Of a stretch of 51,491 nucleotides of DNA, positions 1 through 11,900 are shown piece after piece. A model generated the notes under the pieces. The model was not told where the DNA came from. It made no database searches and saw only the letters and a list, made by a program, of their open reading frames with translations. The position numbers were made by a program, and so were the translations under genes. The first letter of the stretch is position 1. The number at the start of each line of letters is the position of its first letter. Source of the stretch: Caecitellus pseudoparvulus. Taxonomy: Eukaryota; Bigyra: Bicosoecida. The stretch covers positions 1-51,491 of the forward strand of contig CBFFRQ010000033.1 of the NCBI GenBank assembly GCA_965644315.1. Direction: 5' to 3'.

Positions 1-1277
1 TCCAGCAGCACGGGCTGCCCCAGCACGAGCTGCTGCGAGCCCGCACCATTGGCCACCTGGGCGACAGGGAAGAGGCGGTCGGCATGGCTCCATGGCACAG
101 GCGGCACGGCGAGAGTGAGTGTGTTGAGGCTGGGGGCCAAGGCAAGCGTTGCGGGGGCGCTCAGAGGGTGGGATGTGGCGCTGGGTGTGCAGGAGCACAG
201 GCCACCCTGCATGGCGAGCACGGCACCTGAGTCAACTGCTGCGCTTGACGCTTGGGATACGGCAGACAGAGTGCAGGACTCATCCACGGGACCAGCTTCA
301 ATGCGCAGCAGGTCCGAGCTCAGCTGTACTGGGGAGGAACCATTCCACTGGCCAGGCACAACCAGCACGGACAGGGCGGCGCTGGCCAGTCCTGATTGGG
401 CATCTCCCAGGCCCTCCATCCTCAGCACCAGCCCGGCCTGCACAGACTCCACAGTCGTGAAGGATGCAGGCCTCAGATCTGGCATGGTCTGCACGGCGCA
501 GGCGGTTGCGGCGGCCTCCGCCTGTGAGAAGCCGGGAGCTGGCAGCAGTGCGTGGCCGCCTTGTGGCATGAAGATGCGCGGTGTCAAGGCAGGTGGTGTG
601 ATATCCAGCACGCCCAGAGGGGCGATGACTGCTGTGGACAGACCTGCGAAGTTCATGGCGACAGCTGTGAGCCACAGCGTGTCGCCGCCCTCCAGTGCGC
701 TGGAGTTCAGGGTCACTTGAGCCAGGCGGCCGCTCTCTACCTGGTCAAGGTCTGCCCACAAGGCGCTAGATCGCACGGCGTCCCAGCTGCCCACTTCCCG
801 CATGTGCGGCATGGCTTGAGACCCCAGAGCCGTGGCACCCACTGTGAGTGTGAGGGAGCTGAGGCCGGCACCAGCATCCGCCCAGTTCGCCAGGGACAGC
901 TCCACATGGCTCATTGGCACGATGAACGGCGGGTCGCTGCCAGCCTGCGCCACCGCCTCTGCAAGCTGGCCAGCTGTGGTGTGGGCTGCACTTCCAGCAG
1001 GCAGAGCCGAGGCCTGCAGCTTGCGGGGCGCACAGGCGCTCGCGGCGGGAGCAGGCATGCGGAGGGTGCGGGTCCACGGCAGGGCTTGCTGCAGCGTGGC
1101 AGCTGGCACGGAGGCAGCGGTGGTGGTGCTGCATGCTTCCGCATCTGGGAGCAGGGCCAGTGTGCCAGGCAGTGGGTGTGAGCGCACGAGGCGGACAGTA
1201 GGGGAGGACAGCTGCAGGAGCCCGCCACCCGTCTTGCTCACCGCGACTTGCACCCGGAAGCCCTGTGCACTTGCCAT
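1..1277 (-). CDS. Fragment of giant surface protein, paralogous to the 3' module of the neighbouring giant gene (partial, runs off left edge)
   Basis: The minus strand is open without a stop from an ATG at 1277 to the window edge (425 codons). The translation is a diverged copy of the region encoded at about 7100-5823 of the giant gene. Shared landmarks include VGATALGSQAMP, SALEGGDT, AGLST and VQAGL followed by EGLGDAQSGLA. The likeness begins almost at the ATG: five residues MASAQ and then GFRVQV, against SFRVRV inside the paralogue. The ATG may therefore not be a real start, because the bases just before the match end in gtgcacag, an acceptor-like string, so this could be an internal exon of a longer gene. 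The last 135 bases are about 96% identical to 5823-5957, while the rest is far more diverged. The function is that of the giant protein, an extracellular repeat module; the true extent is unknown. Confidence 0.6.
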   Translation of the reverse strand, partial: MASAQGFRVQVAVSKTGGGLLQLSSPTVRLVRSHPLPGTLALLPDAEACSTTTAASVPAATLQQALPWTRTLRMPAPAASACAPRKLQASALPAGSAAHTTAGQLAEAVAQAGSDPPFIVPMSHVELSLANWADAGAGLSSLTLTVGATALGSQAMPHMREVGSWDAVRSSALWADLDQVESGRLAQVTLNSSALEGGDTLWLTAVAMNFAGLSTAVIAPLGVLDITPPALTPRIFMPQGGHALLPAPGFSQAEAAATACAVQTMPDLRPASFTTVESVQAGLVLRMEGLGDAQSGLASAALSVLVVPGQWNGSSPVQLSSDLLRIEAGPVDESCTLSAVSQASSAAVDSGAVLAMQGGLCSCTPSATSHPLSAPATLALAPSLNTLTLAVPPVPWSHADRLFPVAQVANGAGSQQLVLGQPVLL

Positions 1278-1418
1278 GTTGGCATGAACTGTATGTCACA
1301 CAGAGCAAGACAAGGCTGGCAATCTGTGAAGCCCATACACGCTACGCAACCCCCAATGTTGAACGGCAAGACATATGGCACGGCACTGCATTCCTTGAGT
1401 CGTCTCGTCTCACGCCTC

Positions 1419-4181
1419 TTATCCCATGAACTCTTCAAACATCGCGTCAAGTTCGTCTTGCTCCGTGAGCGGCTGATCTGAGCCCGCTGCCTCTTCTGGT
1501 TTGGCACCAGCATTCTCCAAGTACACCCCCTCCTCATCGCATGCTTTCTGCAGGATATCCCAGTGCCCCCGCAGGTTGGTGCCGTCCACGATGCGGATGC
1601 CCAGCTGCCCCTCCACATGTTTTCGCATGCCGTCTGGGACTGTGTGCGTCAAGGCAATCATGGCGCCGCCATCCTCAACGTGAAACTTCTCCCCCCCGAC
1701 GTAGGCCTGGAAGAGCCTGTCCCATGCTGGCATCTGATGAGGACTTAGTTTGCGCTTGTTGTACATCGCTTTCGCGGCAGCAATCAAGTCACCCACAGCA
1801 CGCACGACGGGCACGTGCCTTCGCTCGATGTCCTCCCGCTTCGCTCTGCCATACGGCTCCACACCCATCAAGCCTTCCACTGCCGTCCGCACCGCGGCAG
1901 CTCCCGCTTTGCTCTCGTCCCCTTTCTCCAGCGTCTTCTGGTTGGCTCGCTTCACCTGCACGCGCATGATCCGCACTGTTGTCACGCGGCCCTTCACTTC
2001 GTAGGACACCCGAATCACGTCGCCACCGTAGGCATCTGGGAGCTCCTTCATCCAGAATGAACCCTTGCGGAGAGCCAAGTATTCCTTGAAACTGTCGCCA
2101 GCCTGCTCAAGAGCCTCGTACGCAGCTCGTGCACGTGCACGCCAATCTGCCTCAGCCCCGGCTGCCTGGCCTCCACCGCCTGCTCCGCCAGCTCCCGCTG
2201 CGGCGTGTGGTGGTCCAACACTCTCCGCTGGTGCAGCCGCTTGTGCAGGTGGGTCTGCTGTGCGGCCTGTCACGACCGTCATGCGCACCCCCGCCAGCTT
2301 CCCGCCTTCGGTGTCGCTGTTGCTGGCCTTGACGGCTTGCTTGGGGGGATCTGCTTCGCCTTCGCTGCTCTCTTCTTCTCCACCTTCGTCCTCCACGAGG
2401 ACATCACCATCTTGGTCTGGCATCCTTGCCAGGGCACGAGTAATGGGCAACTCGGCCCTCTCTCCGCACCCGTCATGTCGCATCCACACCATGATGTCGT
2501 CGTGCACATCCCCACGCCCAAACCTGCGGTACACTTCAAGGCTGGCGAGTCCCAGGCCTTTCCCGTGCTCCACAAGCCAACCTTTGTCGATGGCGTCGTC
2601 AATCAGTCTCGTAGCGGCCTTGGTGGCGGCATCTGTTCTCGCTGTTCCTTCCCCTGCTGCTGCAGCGGCTGGCTGCTCAGGAATCCCTGCGAGTTTTCTT
2701 GTGAACTTGTCTCTTGGTACGACGTAGTTTGAGGAGCGGAATCCGAGCGCCGTGGCTCTCGGCAGCTTTGCCCGCTTGGCAGCCGGCAAGCTCGCTAAGA
2801 ATGGGTCGATCACCTGCTGGAATAAGGTGCTGGGTGGGCTGCTGTCAGGGTGTCGCCGAGGTACTGGGAGGTCTGGCCAGGGCGCACCTGGAATCCAATC
2901 AGGCAGACACTTTCTTGCAGCACGCATCAGTTCCCGGGGTGTGTGCCCGTACAGCTCCAGGACCTGCTCCAGGGAGGACTTGAGCTTCTCCCCATCGCTC
3001 GTCTCCTCTTCCCCCAAGCGCTCCAGAAACATCGCGTCAAGCTTCTTCGCCATTTCCAGCGCTGCTTCTGACGCCTGCCTCTCCTCCTTCGCCACTGTAC
3101 CAGACGACTCCTGTGCTGCGTCCACCACTGCACCAGGAGTCTGCGCCTCTGCTTCCTCTCTGTACAGGGTGAATGAAGGGTCCACCGTCTTGCACGCGTG
3201 TGTGAGCAGGAAGGCCTTGAGGGACGTCTCCGTCCACACGGCACCTTCAATGCGCATGTGTTGGAATTTGGTCCCGTTCCAGTTCGCCCGCAGTGACGCA
3301 TGTGTGTACTCAGGTGGGAAATCATGGGGTGATCCGTCAGACAGGAACAGCTGTCGGGAGCGCTGAAAGCTTGCACAGATCACCATGCCAATGGTAGGAT
3401 CGTCCACGCCAAGGATGCCCTGCAATTGCCCATGCCATCGTTTGGCGAGGTTGGAGTCGAACTTGAGTCCCTGGAAGAGGTGTTCCGCTTCATCAACAAT
3501 TACGATGACCGCGATGCCAGCTTGCCTCAGTAAAGCGCTTGCGATGTCCAGCCGGTCATGATTCCCGGCATTCTTCACTGCTTCGCGCACTTCAGGTGAC
3601 AGAGCCTTGGTGCCGTCACGCAAGGTAAAGATGGCTGGAAGCTGCTCCTCGTGCACTTGTTCGTCTTCCGAACCTGTCGCATGGGTGGCGAGATTGCGGA
3701 GAACCTCTGCCACCTCTGGGTGTCGATGCAAGCGGCCAAGCTTGTTGGCGATGTTCTTGAAGAGCCACTCGTGGAAGTTCTTTGGGTCCGTGGAACTGCG
3801 TCGTTGGAGATCGATGCGGAAGCAGATTGTGAGCCTTCCGTCTGCCTCTTTCCTGTTGTCCTCCTCCATAACAGTGACAATCGCTTTGAAAAGGCGGGAC
3901 TTCCCGACGCCCTTTGGACCGCAGATCAAGCACGTCTGTGCCTCTTCATGTTCGTGCATGCTGTTTATCATGGCTACCATAGCAACAAACGCTGGCTTAA
4001 GGTGTTCCATGGGCAGAAACTTGGCAGCCTTGCTGAGCACCATCTTCTTCCACAGCTCTACAGCTTTCTTACGCAGGCGGTTTGGGTAGTCAAGAGGCAA
4101 TCCAGACCTGCACAGCCTCTCAAACGGCCCTATCTTGTGCCCACTGGCTCCAGCCTCCGTGGGTACTTCTGCTGCCGCCAT
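1419..4181 (-). CDS. Crinkler/RHS-like P-loop NTPase with putative C-terminal PD-(D/E)xK-type nuclease domain
   Basis: Intronless ORF of 920 aa from the first ATG at 4181; the frame is open to 4271 but offers only a GTG there. Residues 88-95 are a Walker A motif, GPKGVGKS, and near 226-233 is a Walker B stretch, IVIVDEAE. Together with the helical region that follows (LELYGHTPRELMRAARKC) this resembles the AAA/STAND-type NTPases of Crinkler and trypanosome RHS proteins. A low-complexity acidic linker follows, with polyglutamate and glycine/alanine runs. The C-terminal domain contains GGDVIRVSYEVKG and MRVQVKR (QVK near residues 742-744). This resembles the D...(E/Q)xK core of the restriction-endonuclease-fold domains often fused to such NTPases. 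The family is known from oomycetes, chytrids and other protists, in host interaction or as selfish/conflict genes. The NTPase call is firm; the nuclease and the family name are inferred. It lies between two copies of the giant gene's 3' module. Confidence 0.65.
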   Translation of the reverse strand: MAAAEVPTEAGASGHKIGPFERLCRSGLPLDYPNRLRKKAVELWKKMVLSKAAKFLPMEHLKPAFVAMVAMINSMHEHEEAQTCLICGPKGVGKSRLFKAIVTVMEEDNRKEADGRLTICFRIDLQRRSSTDPKNFHEWLFKNIANKLGRLHRHPEVAEVLRNLATHATGSEDEQVHEEQLPAIFTLRDGTKALSPEVREAVKNAGNHDRLDIASALLRQAGIAVIVIVDEAEHLFQGLKFDSNLAKRWHGQLQGILGVDDPTIGMVICASFQRSRQLFLSDGSPHDFPPEYTHASLRANWNGTKFQHMRIEGAVWTETSLKAFLLTHACKTVDPSFTLYREEAEAQTPGAVVDAAQESSGTVAKEERQASEAALEMAKKLDAMFLERLGEEETSDGEKLKSSLEQVLELYGHTPRELMRAARKCLPDWIPGAPWPDLPVPRRHPDSSPPSTLFQQVIDPFLASLPAAKRAKLPRATALGFRSSNYVVPRDKFTRKLAGIPEQPAAAAAGEGTARTDAATKAATRLIDDAIDKGWLVEHGKGLGLASLEVYRRFGRGDVHDDIMVWMRHDGCGERAELPITRALARMPDQDGDVLVEDEGGEEESSEGEADPPKQAVKASNSDTEGGKLAGVRMTVVTGRTADPPAQAAAPAESVGPPHAAAGAGGAGGGGQAAGAEADWRARARAAYEALEQAGDSFKEYLALRKGSFWMKELPDAYGGDVIRVSYEVKGRVTTVRIMRVQVKRANQKTLEKGDESKAGAAAVRTAVEGLMGVEPYGRAKREDIERRHVPVVRAVGDLIAAAKAMYNKRKLSPHQMPAWDRLFQAYVGGEKFHVEDGGAMIALTHTVPDGMRKHVEGQLGIRIVDGTNLRGHWDILQKACDEEGVYLENAGAKPEEAAGSDQPLTEQDELDAMFEEFMG

Positions 4182-5383
4182 GCCTGCGAGATCATGCAAG
4201 GCGGGTTCTACCGGCGCAAGGGCTGGCAACGCGGCCGCAGCAGTAGCCCGAGATCTCGCAATGGACGCCACTTCACGTCACAAAGCGTGCACTCACTGCT
4301 TGCTCTTTGTGCTTCTCAGCCACCTTTACTGCACAGCTGGGACGCGCAGCTTCGAACTCGACGCCTACGCCGCTTGCAAAATGGTTCAATGCGGAAATCG
4401 AGCCGCCACACACCACGCAACGCCAGCTCCGGCTGCGCCCAGCCAGGCGCGCGCCAGGTGCAAGCAACCACCGAAGACAATGATGTGCTGCACATGAACT
4501 GTGATGGGCCGAGTGCGAAGGTGGCGATGGACGTGATGGGGGGTTTGGGTGTTGCATGGTGAATGCCGTTGCCAGCGAGAATGCTTCTGCGCTGAGCGTG
4601 AGGGGTGTGAAGCCCCCCTCAGACGTGCACAACGACGCAGGGTGAGCCTCCAAGCTCCCTGTACTCCCTCATGTCCCAGACTCGCGTGATCTCGACAGTT
4701 CATGCTACTTGGTCTCGAGATTACCCACCTGCGCCACTCCACAGCCAAGTCCGGCTCCAACGGCAGCTCCCACATACACGCTCCCACATGCTTCCTGTCG
4801 AGCGCATGGCGAGGCGCCTGAGCAAGGGGAGCCCTCCCTTGGCCATGGCCACCTACTGTGGTTGGTTGCAGCCCAGTCGCTTGGTGCTAGTACATTCCCC
4901 ACCGCCCTGCATGACTCTGTGGTCCTCAGACGAAGCCCAAAGTCATGTCATTTTCTTGGGCAAGTTGGTCACGTTTGCAATCACGAGCTCGGTAGGACTC
5001 GCCTTCAACGCGAGGCGGTGTCCCCACGTGCAGTTCGAAATGCTTGCATGTCCACCACCGAGTAGCACTGCGCCACAGGCCCCTGAGAGCTTGCGATCAG
5101 CGACAAACCCTGCTCAAGTGCCGGAATGGTGTGCTCTGTCACAGACGCTGCATGTGCGCCCTTGCCCACGTCCAACCTCAACATGAAGGTGACAAGGCAC
5201 TTTGCTACAGCTCAGCTACACGTTGTGTCTTGTAGTGTGGGGACTCCCCACATCTCCGCGTGCTCGGTCAAGTCCGCGATCTGCTGCAATGGGGTCAGAC
5301 CGGGTCGCGCAGCGAGCGTGCAGCACGACGACCGCATGGGAGACAGAAAGCTGCATTTGGAAGGTACACCACCTGCACAGCAG
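4182..5383. other. Intergenic region between the NTPase gene and the giant gene tail
   Basis: About 1.2 kb with no ORF I recognise. It must hold the promoter and 5' leader of the minus-strand NTPase gene. The reading frame of the giant gene's tail stops at 5384, and I see no continued homology to it here. I found no inverted repeats by eye that would mark the ends of an inserted element. Confidence 0.4.
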
Positions 5384-5957
5384 CTACAAAGCCACACACA
5401 GCACGCCCCGGACATCCTCCACGACACAGGAGGCGTCCTGTGCTGCATCACACAGGGCTCGGGCGCCGTCCGACGTGATCCAGGCGCCCCATGTCCCGGC
5501 TCCGTTCTTGGCCCGCACACTCACGAAGAGCGTGCCGCCAGACGGCCAGGTGAAGCCATCGTCAGCTTGGTCTGCCCCAGTCAGCAGGGCACTGGCTTCG
5601 AGGGAGTCACCCACGAGCCTGCAAGGCATGATGTCATCTCGCCCGGCGTCGGAGCCGGTGCTGCCAATGCACCACTCGTACTGCACGATGCCAGACTCTG
5701 CATCGGTTGCTAGGGTCCATGAGGCTTGGAACGCTACACCAGGACTGCCCAGGATGCAGTCCGCGTCCACGTCGCCGCCGTCACGTACTTCCACTTCGTC
5801 GCTCTAGGCCGGCGCCGTGCCGTCCAGCAACACGGGCTGACCCAGGACGAGCTGCTGCGACCCCGCACCATTGGCCACCTGGGCAACAGGGAAGAGGCGG
5901 TCGGCATGGCTCCATGGCACAGGCGGCACGGCGAGAGTGAGTGTGTTGAGGCTGGGG
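5384..5957 (-). pseudogene. Frameshifted and stop-interrupted 3' tail of the giant surface protein gene
   Basis: The homologous reading frame below 5957 is not the frame of the giant ORF. It is offset by one base next to a short C-run at about 5957, where the paralogue at 1-1277 stays in frame. In the restored frame the tail reads ...VLGQPVLLDGTAPA, then meets TAG at 5804-5806. It reopens as DEVEVRDGGDVDADC and runs to a stop at 5384, with Fn3-like repeat features (YEWCIGSTGS, VRAKNGAGTW). The main frame instead runs out at 5734 in unrelated sequence. An intron covering both lesions cannot be excluded, but the skipped sequence is coding-like in the paralogue. Sequencing error, pseudogenisation or gene conversion could each explain it. 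Confidence 0.6.
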
Positions 5958-8900
5958 TAATGAGGAGAGAGCCTTGCACGGCCCAGCCCGAGGCTTGGTC
6001 CTCCCCGCAAGCACACAGGCCACCTTGGAAGGCGACCTCTGCGCCTGTATCGACCCGCCCAGCCACCACGCCTGATGCAGAGGAGGGCGAGCAGGTGTCG
6101 TCTTCGGCCAACACAGGCGCCAGTTCAGAAGGACTGGCAAGCACGGCAGCACTGGCGGTCGCGTTCCACGCCCAAGGGACGACCAGGACCGACAGAGCCA
6201 CAGTGGCAAGGCCGGATTGGGCATCTCCCAGACCCTCCAAGTGCAGGTTGAGCCCCGCTTGCACCGCGTCCAAGGCAAGGAATGAAGCTCCCTCAGCAGC
6301 TGCACCCGGCTGTGCGGCATCACATGCCGCAGAAGCCAGCTCGGCAGGTGTAGCTCCAGGCGGTGGGTAGGTGCTGGTGGTGGCGGACCAGACCGCCAAA
6401 CTGGGAGCTGCAGCTGGAGCGGTGGCATCCAGGATGCCGACAGGTGCAGCCAACACGGTGCTGAGGCCAGCATAGTTTGTCACCACTGCCGTGAGCCACA
6501 TCGTGTCACCGCCCTCCAGTGCGCTGGCGTCCAGCGCCACAGTGACCGTCCGGTCTGCAGACGCGCCCAAGGAGTCTTCCCAGGTTGTGGCGTTGGACAC
6601 CACACTCCAGTGTCCCACCTCCCGCACCCCGGGCATGGCTTGGGAGCCCAGGGCTGTGGCACCCACTGCAAGGTGCAGGGAAGCCAGGCCTGCTCTGTCG
6701 TCCGACCAGCCAGCCAGGCGCACGGAGAGGCGGGGCAGGAGGGAGATGAAGGGCATTTCAGCGGCAGCTGCACTGGAGACGATGGTTGCCACATCAGCGG
6801 CTGTCAGCTGTTCGGCTGCTGCGGGCGGCAGTTGGGCACTGGGCAGCTGGCGTGGCGCGCAGGCGCTGGGCGCGAGCGCTGCCAGGGGGAACAGTCGCGT
6901 CCACGGCTTGGCTTCCTGCAGGGCAGCTGCCGGCACCGCAGGCAGCGCACTCTGCCCGCTGCAGACAACCGAGTCTGGCAAGTGCACCAAGTGGCCCGCT
7001 GCAGGTGGCGTGCGGATGAGGCGGACTGTGGGGGACGTCACCTCCAGGGTGCCGCCACCAACCTTGCCCACCAGCACTCGCACTCTGAAGCTGGGCGCGC
7101 TCTCCAGCGCACCTGCCAGCTGCACGGCAACGGGCAGTCCCACGGCTGCAAAGGGCTCCTGCCACAACTCAGCAGCGGCCACGGAGCCCGAGGCTACGCT
7201 GGTCGTGCCCGCCTGGTCCACGGCCAGCACCTCCCATGCGAGGCCGCTCAGCGGCACAGACATTTCGTCGACGATGGGCAGGTGGAAGAGCACATCCTTG
7301 TGGCCCGCTTGCACCCAGCGCTGGGTGGGAGGAGACCAGGCTGCGCTGGACACCGGCAGGGGCACCTGTGGTCCCGTCGGCGTCGCAGCTTGAGGCTGCA
7401 CCTGCGCCTGCACCGCGTCCAGTACCAGGATGGGCGACATGAACACAGAGCGCGTCCCAGCGCCGTTCGTGGCACGCAGCAAAACGGCAGTCACGCCGTC
7501 GCCCAGGTCAGCAGGGCTGAGGCTCACGAAGACGGCGTCTGGGTTGCGGGTGACGAAGGGCGCGTCCTGCGCTGGCTGCCACTCAAGGGAGGACAGGGAG
7601 GACGCGGCACAGCCGGCCTTCAAGGGGCCCTGCAGCAGCGCTATGTCTAGCGCACTGATGCCGCTGGTGGTGTCCACAGGGGCGGGGAGACGCAGGGACA
7701 CGCCGGCCTGGGCATCGCCCACAACCAGCTCGTGTCGCAGCTCCTCGCCGCAGGCGACGTCGCTGCCACGCAGTCCAGGTGTCAAGGCGGCGGTCGATAC
7801 AACACCTGCTTCGGCAGCCGGAGCGGCGGCGGCGGCCAGCGCAGCATGCACGGCACCTGAGTGCAGGCCGGAAGCCCCAAACCAAGCCCCCTGCAGCATG
7901 GCCACGCTGCCGGTCCAGGCGGGCGCGGACCACGGCAAGTCCACACGGATGGCGGGGGACGCACCGACGACCTCGCCGCCGTCCTCCACAACCACTTGGA
8001 CGGAAGCCACCACGGCAGAGTCCTGAGGCATGGTCAGGCCTGTGAACGTCGCGTTGCCTGTGGAGACATACACGCCTGCCCGCGGGTTCTGCACTTCCAG
8101 GCTTGCGACGCTGATTTCCAGGGAGCCAAACACGCTGTCGGCCGCGGCCCCGGCAATGTGCCCCAGCGTTGCTACGAGGCTGGCGACGGGCGACGCAGAG
8201 GTGATGGTCCAGCCAACGCGCACCTCGGAGGAGCTGGGGGTGAACAGGGCTTCCTCGCCGTCGGTGCCGAGCACGAAGACCTCCGCGACAGGAGCGCCAA
8301 GTGCAACCTGCACTGCCGTCGAACGGCCTTCAGACACAGTACCTGCTGCGTTGCCGGACTGCACGACCACTTCAAAGACTGTACCAGCGGCAAGCGCCAC
8401 GTCCAAGCACAGATCCCCTGGCGCACACGCGACAGTCCACGTGGCTGAGGTGGCCGTGCCAACGTCTCGCAACGGTGCGATCCACGACGAGGTTGTGGCA
8501 TCCCACAGGCCCACCCAGTGCTGCAGCTCCGTGCCAGCCAGGGCGGCATCAGCGTCTTCCACTTGCCAGCAAGCCTCCACGCCACCCTGCTCTGCGGTCC
8601 ACGTGGCGTCAGCGAGGGTCTGCACGAGGCCTTGCCGGTGACCACACTGGGCGCCGGTGCGAATGGCGACGTAGGTTGGCACCGCATTGGACACGACGAA
8701 GCCATTGGTGGACACGTCTGTGACGAGGCCGGCGCTGGTCACGATGCGCAACACGCCGTACACCCAGCCAGTGGCGGTGGGGGGCAGGGCAACGAAGCAC
8801 TCGCCTGCTGAGAAGTCGTCCGAGTGTGGCACGTCCAGGAACGGCATGATGTCGACAGTGTTGGGAGCACTGCCCCACCCGCACTGCACGCCGACGATGT

Positions 8901-11900
8901 CGCTCTCTGCGTCGGTGGCCCGCAGCCACCTCAGCTTCGCGATGCCGTCCGCGACGAGCTGTGCGTCGGCCGTGGGCGAGACAGGTTTGGCAAGGGGCAC
9001 CGGGGCCAGCCCAGCGACATCCCACACAGCCTGCACCTTGGGCGGTGTGGCGTCAGCGGGAACGCCCACGAGGGCGATGCTCGCCAGGCGCCCGGCCGCA
9101 TCCCCGGCTGCCACGCCGATGTACCCTCGCTGGCCGTGCTGCAAGCGAGCAGCTGAGGCTCCCAGCAAGTCCAGGGCGCTGGCCGTGACCCCAGGCGCCA
9201 GCGCCAGTCGTGTGCCGTCCGAACGCAGCACCTGCTGCCCGCCCAGCCCCGTGCCGACAGCATGCACCAGGGTGTCGAGAGACGTCTCCGCATCCGTTGC
9301 AGCCGAAGCGTTGAGCGCGAAGGTGATGCCCGCGCCGGCACCAGACACAGCGCAGGGCAGGCACAGGCCGACACTGTCCCCCGAGCCAGCCTTGAAGGTC
9401 CCTAGGGGGCAGGGCACGCACGACCCGTCGTGGCTGAAAGTCCCTGCCCCGCACGTGCCGGATGCCGTGGGCGGGGTGGGCAGTGTGTAGGCAGCAGGGC
9501 AGGAGCCAGCACATGGTACACAGGACCCGGTGCTCGCGTCCAGTCTGAAGCCTGCCTCGCAGTGGCACGTACCACCGCCGCTTGCGAAGTCGGGCACAAA
9601 TGCCGCATTGCTGTCCACACACGCACAGGTTGTGCGGTCTGTGCCGGCTGGCACAACCGCGAGCGTGGCTGCTTGCAGGCGCAGGGAGCTCGCGACGTCG
9701 GGGGCGCTGTCGTCGCAGGTGATGCCGTCTGAAGCCACGTGGGTAGTCAGGCCCGCCGTGTTGGTGGCCCACACTGAGGTAAACACAGCCTGACCGGGCT
9801 GCAAGTTCAAGCCACTGGCCGTTGCAAAGGTGCGGCGGCCCACGGAAGATCGCGGGATGATGTCGCAGTCCCCAGCAGCATGGCCTGCGCACCACTCGTA
9901 CCTGGTGATGCCTCCGGCGTCAAAGAAGCTGCCCCAAGTGGCTCGCACAGCAGAGCAGTCAGACGTCGCGTCATCATCGACGCCGACATGCATGGAATCC
10001 CACACCGTGCCGGCCAGGGGGCCAGTCGTCACTACTGCGGCTGCGTTGGAGGTGACTGTCGTGCTGAGCCCGGCCGCGTTCACAGCCGTCACCTCGCACG
10101 TGTACTGCTGCTGGTTAGCCAGCTCTGATCCAGGGGAGAAAGTGAAGGTGTGCGTGGCAGGGGAGGCGGCCAGGACCTGCACCGGACCGGAGCGGACTGC
10201 CCCACGGGGACCACCCTCGCGCAACACGACTTCGTAGTGTGCAATGGGCGCGACATCGTCAGAGAAGCCCTCCCAGGAGCAGGCAAAGGCGGAATCGTCG
10301 GTGGTGAAGGACAGGTCGCTCTGCACTCCGTCCCACGCCCTGCCAGGCAGAGGCGGCGTGACGTCAGGGATGACGGCGCGGGACACAGTCTTGCTGGCAT
10401 GCCCCGCCGCATTCAGGCCCACCAATGACACGTGGTACTCCTGCCCTTGCACGAGGTCCAGCTCCACAAACGTCACATTGGTCACATGGAACGTGTCTTC
10501 GAACACGCGCACTTGCTGGCCGTAGGGACTGCTGCCGAGGGCGGCAGTGTACGTCACTTCAGCGGAAGGGGACTCGGCATCATCAAAGGCGGCCCACGTT
10601 GCGCTGATGGTGGTGAGTGAGGCGATGTAGAGGGTGTCTGGGAGGCCCGATGCGGCGAGGTTGATCGCCCCTGTGAGCCCAACTGCAGAAGGCGTGGATG
10701 CCGTCGTGTCGGGTGTGAAGTCTGTGTAAAACGCTCGGGTGGTAATGCCGATGCGGGCGAGAACTGTGACAGTGTACAGCGTCCCGGGCGCGAGGGTCAG
10801 GCCGTACACGCTGGCATGTGTGGCTGTGCCCACATCGGTCAGCGCCTTCACGTCCCCAACCCCAGCAGCAGTGCCCAGGGCCCACTGGAAGGTGAAGTGC
10901 GGCACAGCTGTGCCGTTCTCAGTGTCCCCGGTGCTGGTCCAGGTCTCCCCAGGTGGCGCCAGGGTGTTTGACAGCACACTCCACTCAACTTCTAGATGCT
11001 TGTCCGAGCTGGTGTAGGTGGCCAGCACAGGGGATGGCTCTGGCTCCACAAGCACGCCACGCCCGTCCAACTGCACCGCGCCAGTCGTGTCGATGACGAC
11101 ACCAGGCGCAGTCACGCTTGTCGTGCGCCCTGCACGGTTGGTCATGTACACTGTCACATAGTACTTCTCGCCATCCACAAGGGCAGCGTCAAGGACGCAA
11201 GAGGTGGACGTGCCGACGTCAGTGCGGGGCACGATGTTACATGCGCCTCGGAGGGTGCCAGCGCAGCAAGCGAAGGACTGCAGCCCAGACTCCTCGTCAC
11301 TCCACGCCTCGAACACTGAGTTATTGCTGAAGACCCAGCTGGCACTGAGGTTGGCGGCATGCCCCTGGTATGGCGCGTCTACGTGGTGCGTGAGGGTGTT
11401 CCACACCGCCCCGGCGACGGGACTGCTGCCATCCACGAGCAAGCCATCAGACTCCAACAGCACGGACGCGTCACCGACGTTGTTCACTGCTCGCACTTGC
11501 ACACAGTAGCGCAAGCCGAATGTCAAGGGCAAGCCCTCTGCAGTGAAGGTGGTGGCGAGGGGCGGTGCGACGTCTGTCCAATCCCGCACATTGCGAGAGG
11601 TGACGTCTCCGTTGTCGCACCAGCGAACGGCATACTGGTACTTGGCGATGGCACCGTCGTCCTCCAGGAAAGCGTCCCATTGGAACTTGAGGAAGGTGGC
11701 GGCAGGGGTGAAGTCTGCATCGCCAGTGACACCCGGCGTGAGGTCCAGCACCGTGCCGCCCACAGCAGGCTCGGGGGGAGTTCCGTCAAACACCACGCCA
11801 TCAGACACCTTGTCCACAAACAAGCCATTAGTGGACACTGCCCTGACAATGACGAAATACGTCGTGCCCTGGGTCAGCACAATGGTGGCTGGGTTCGTGG

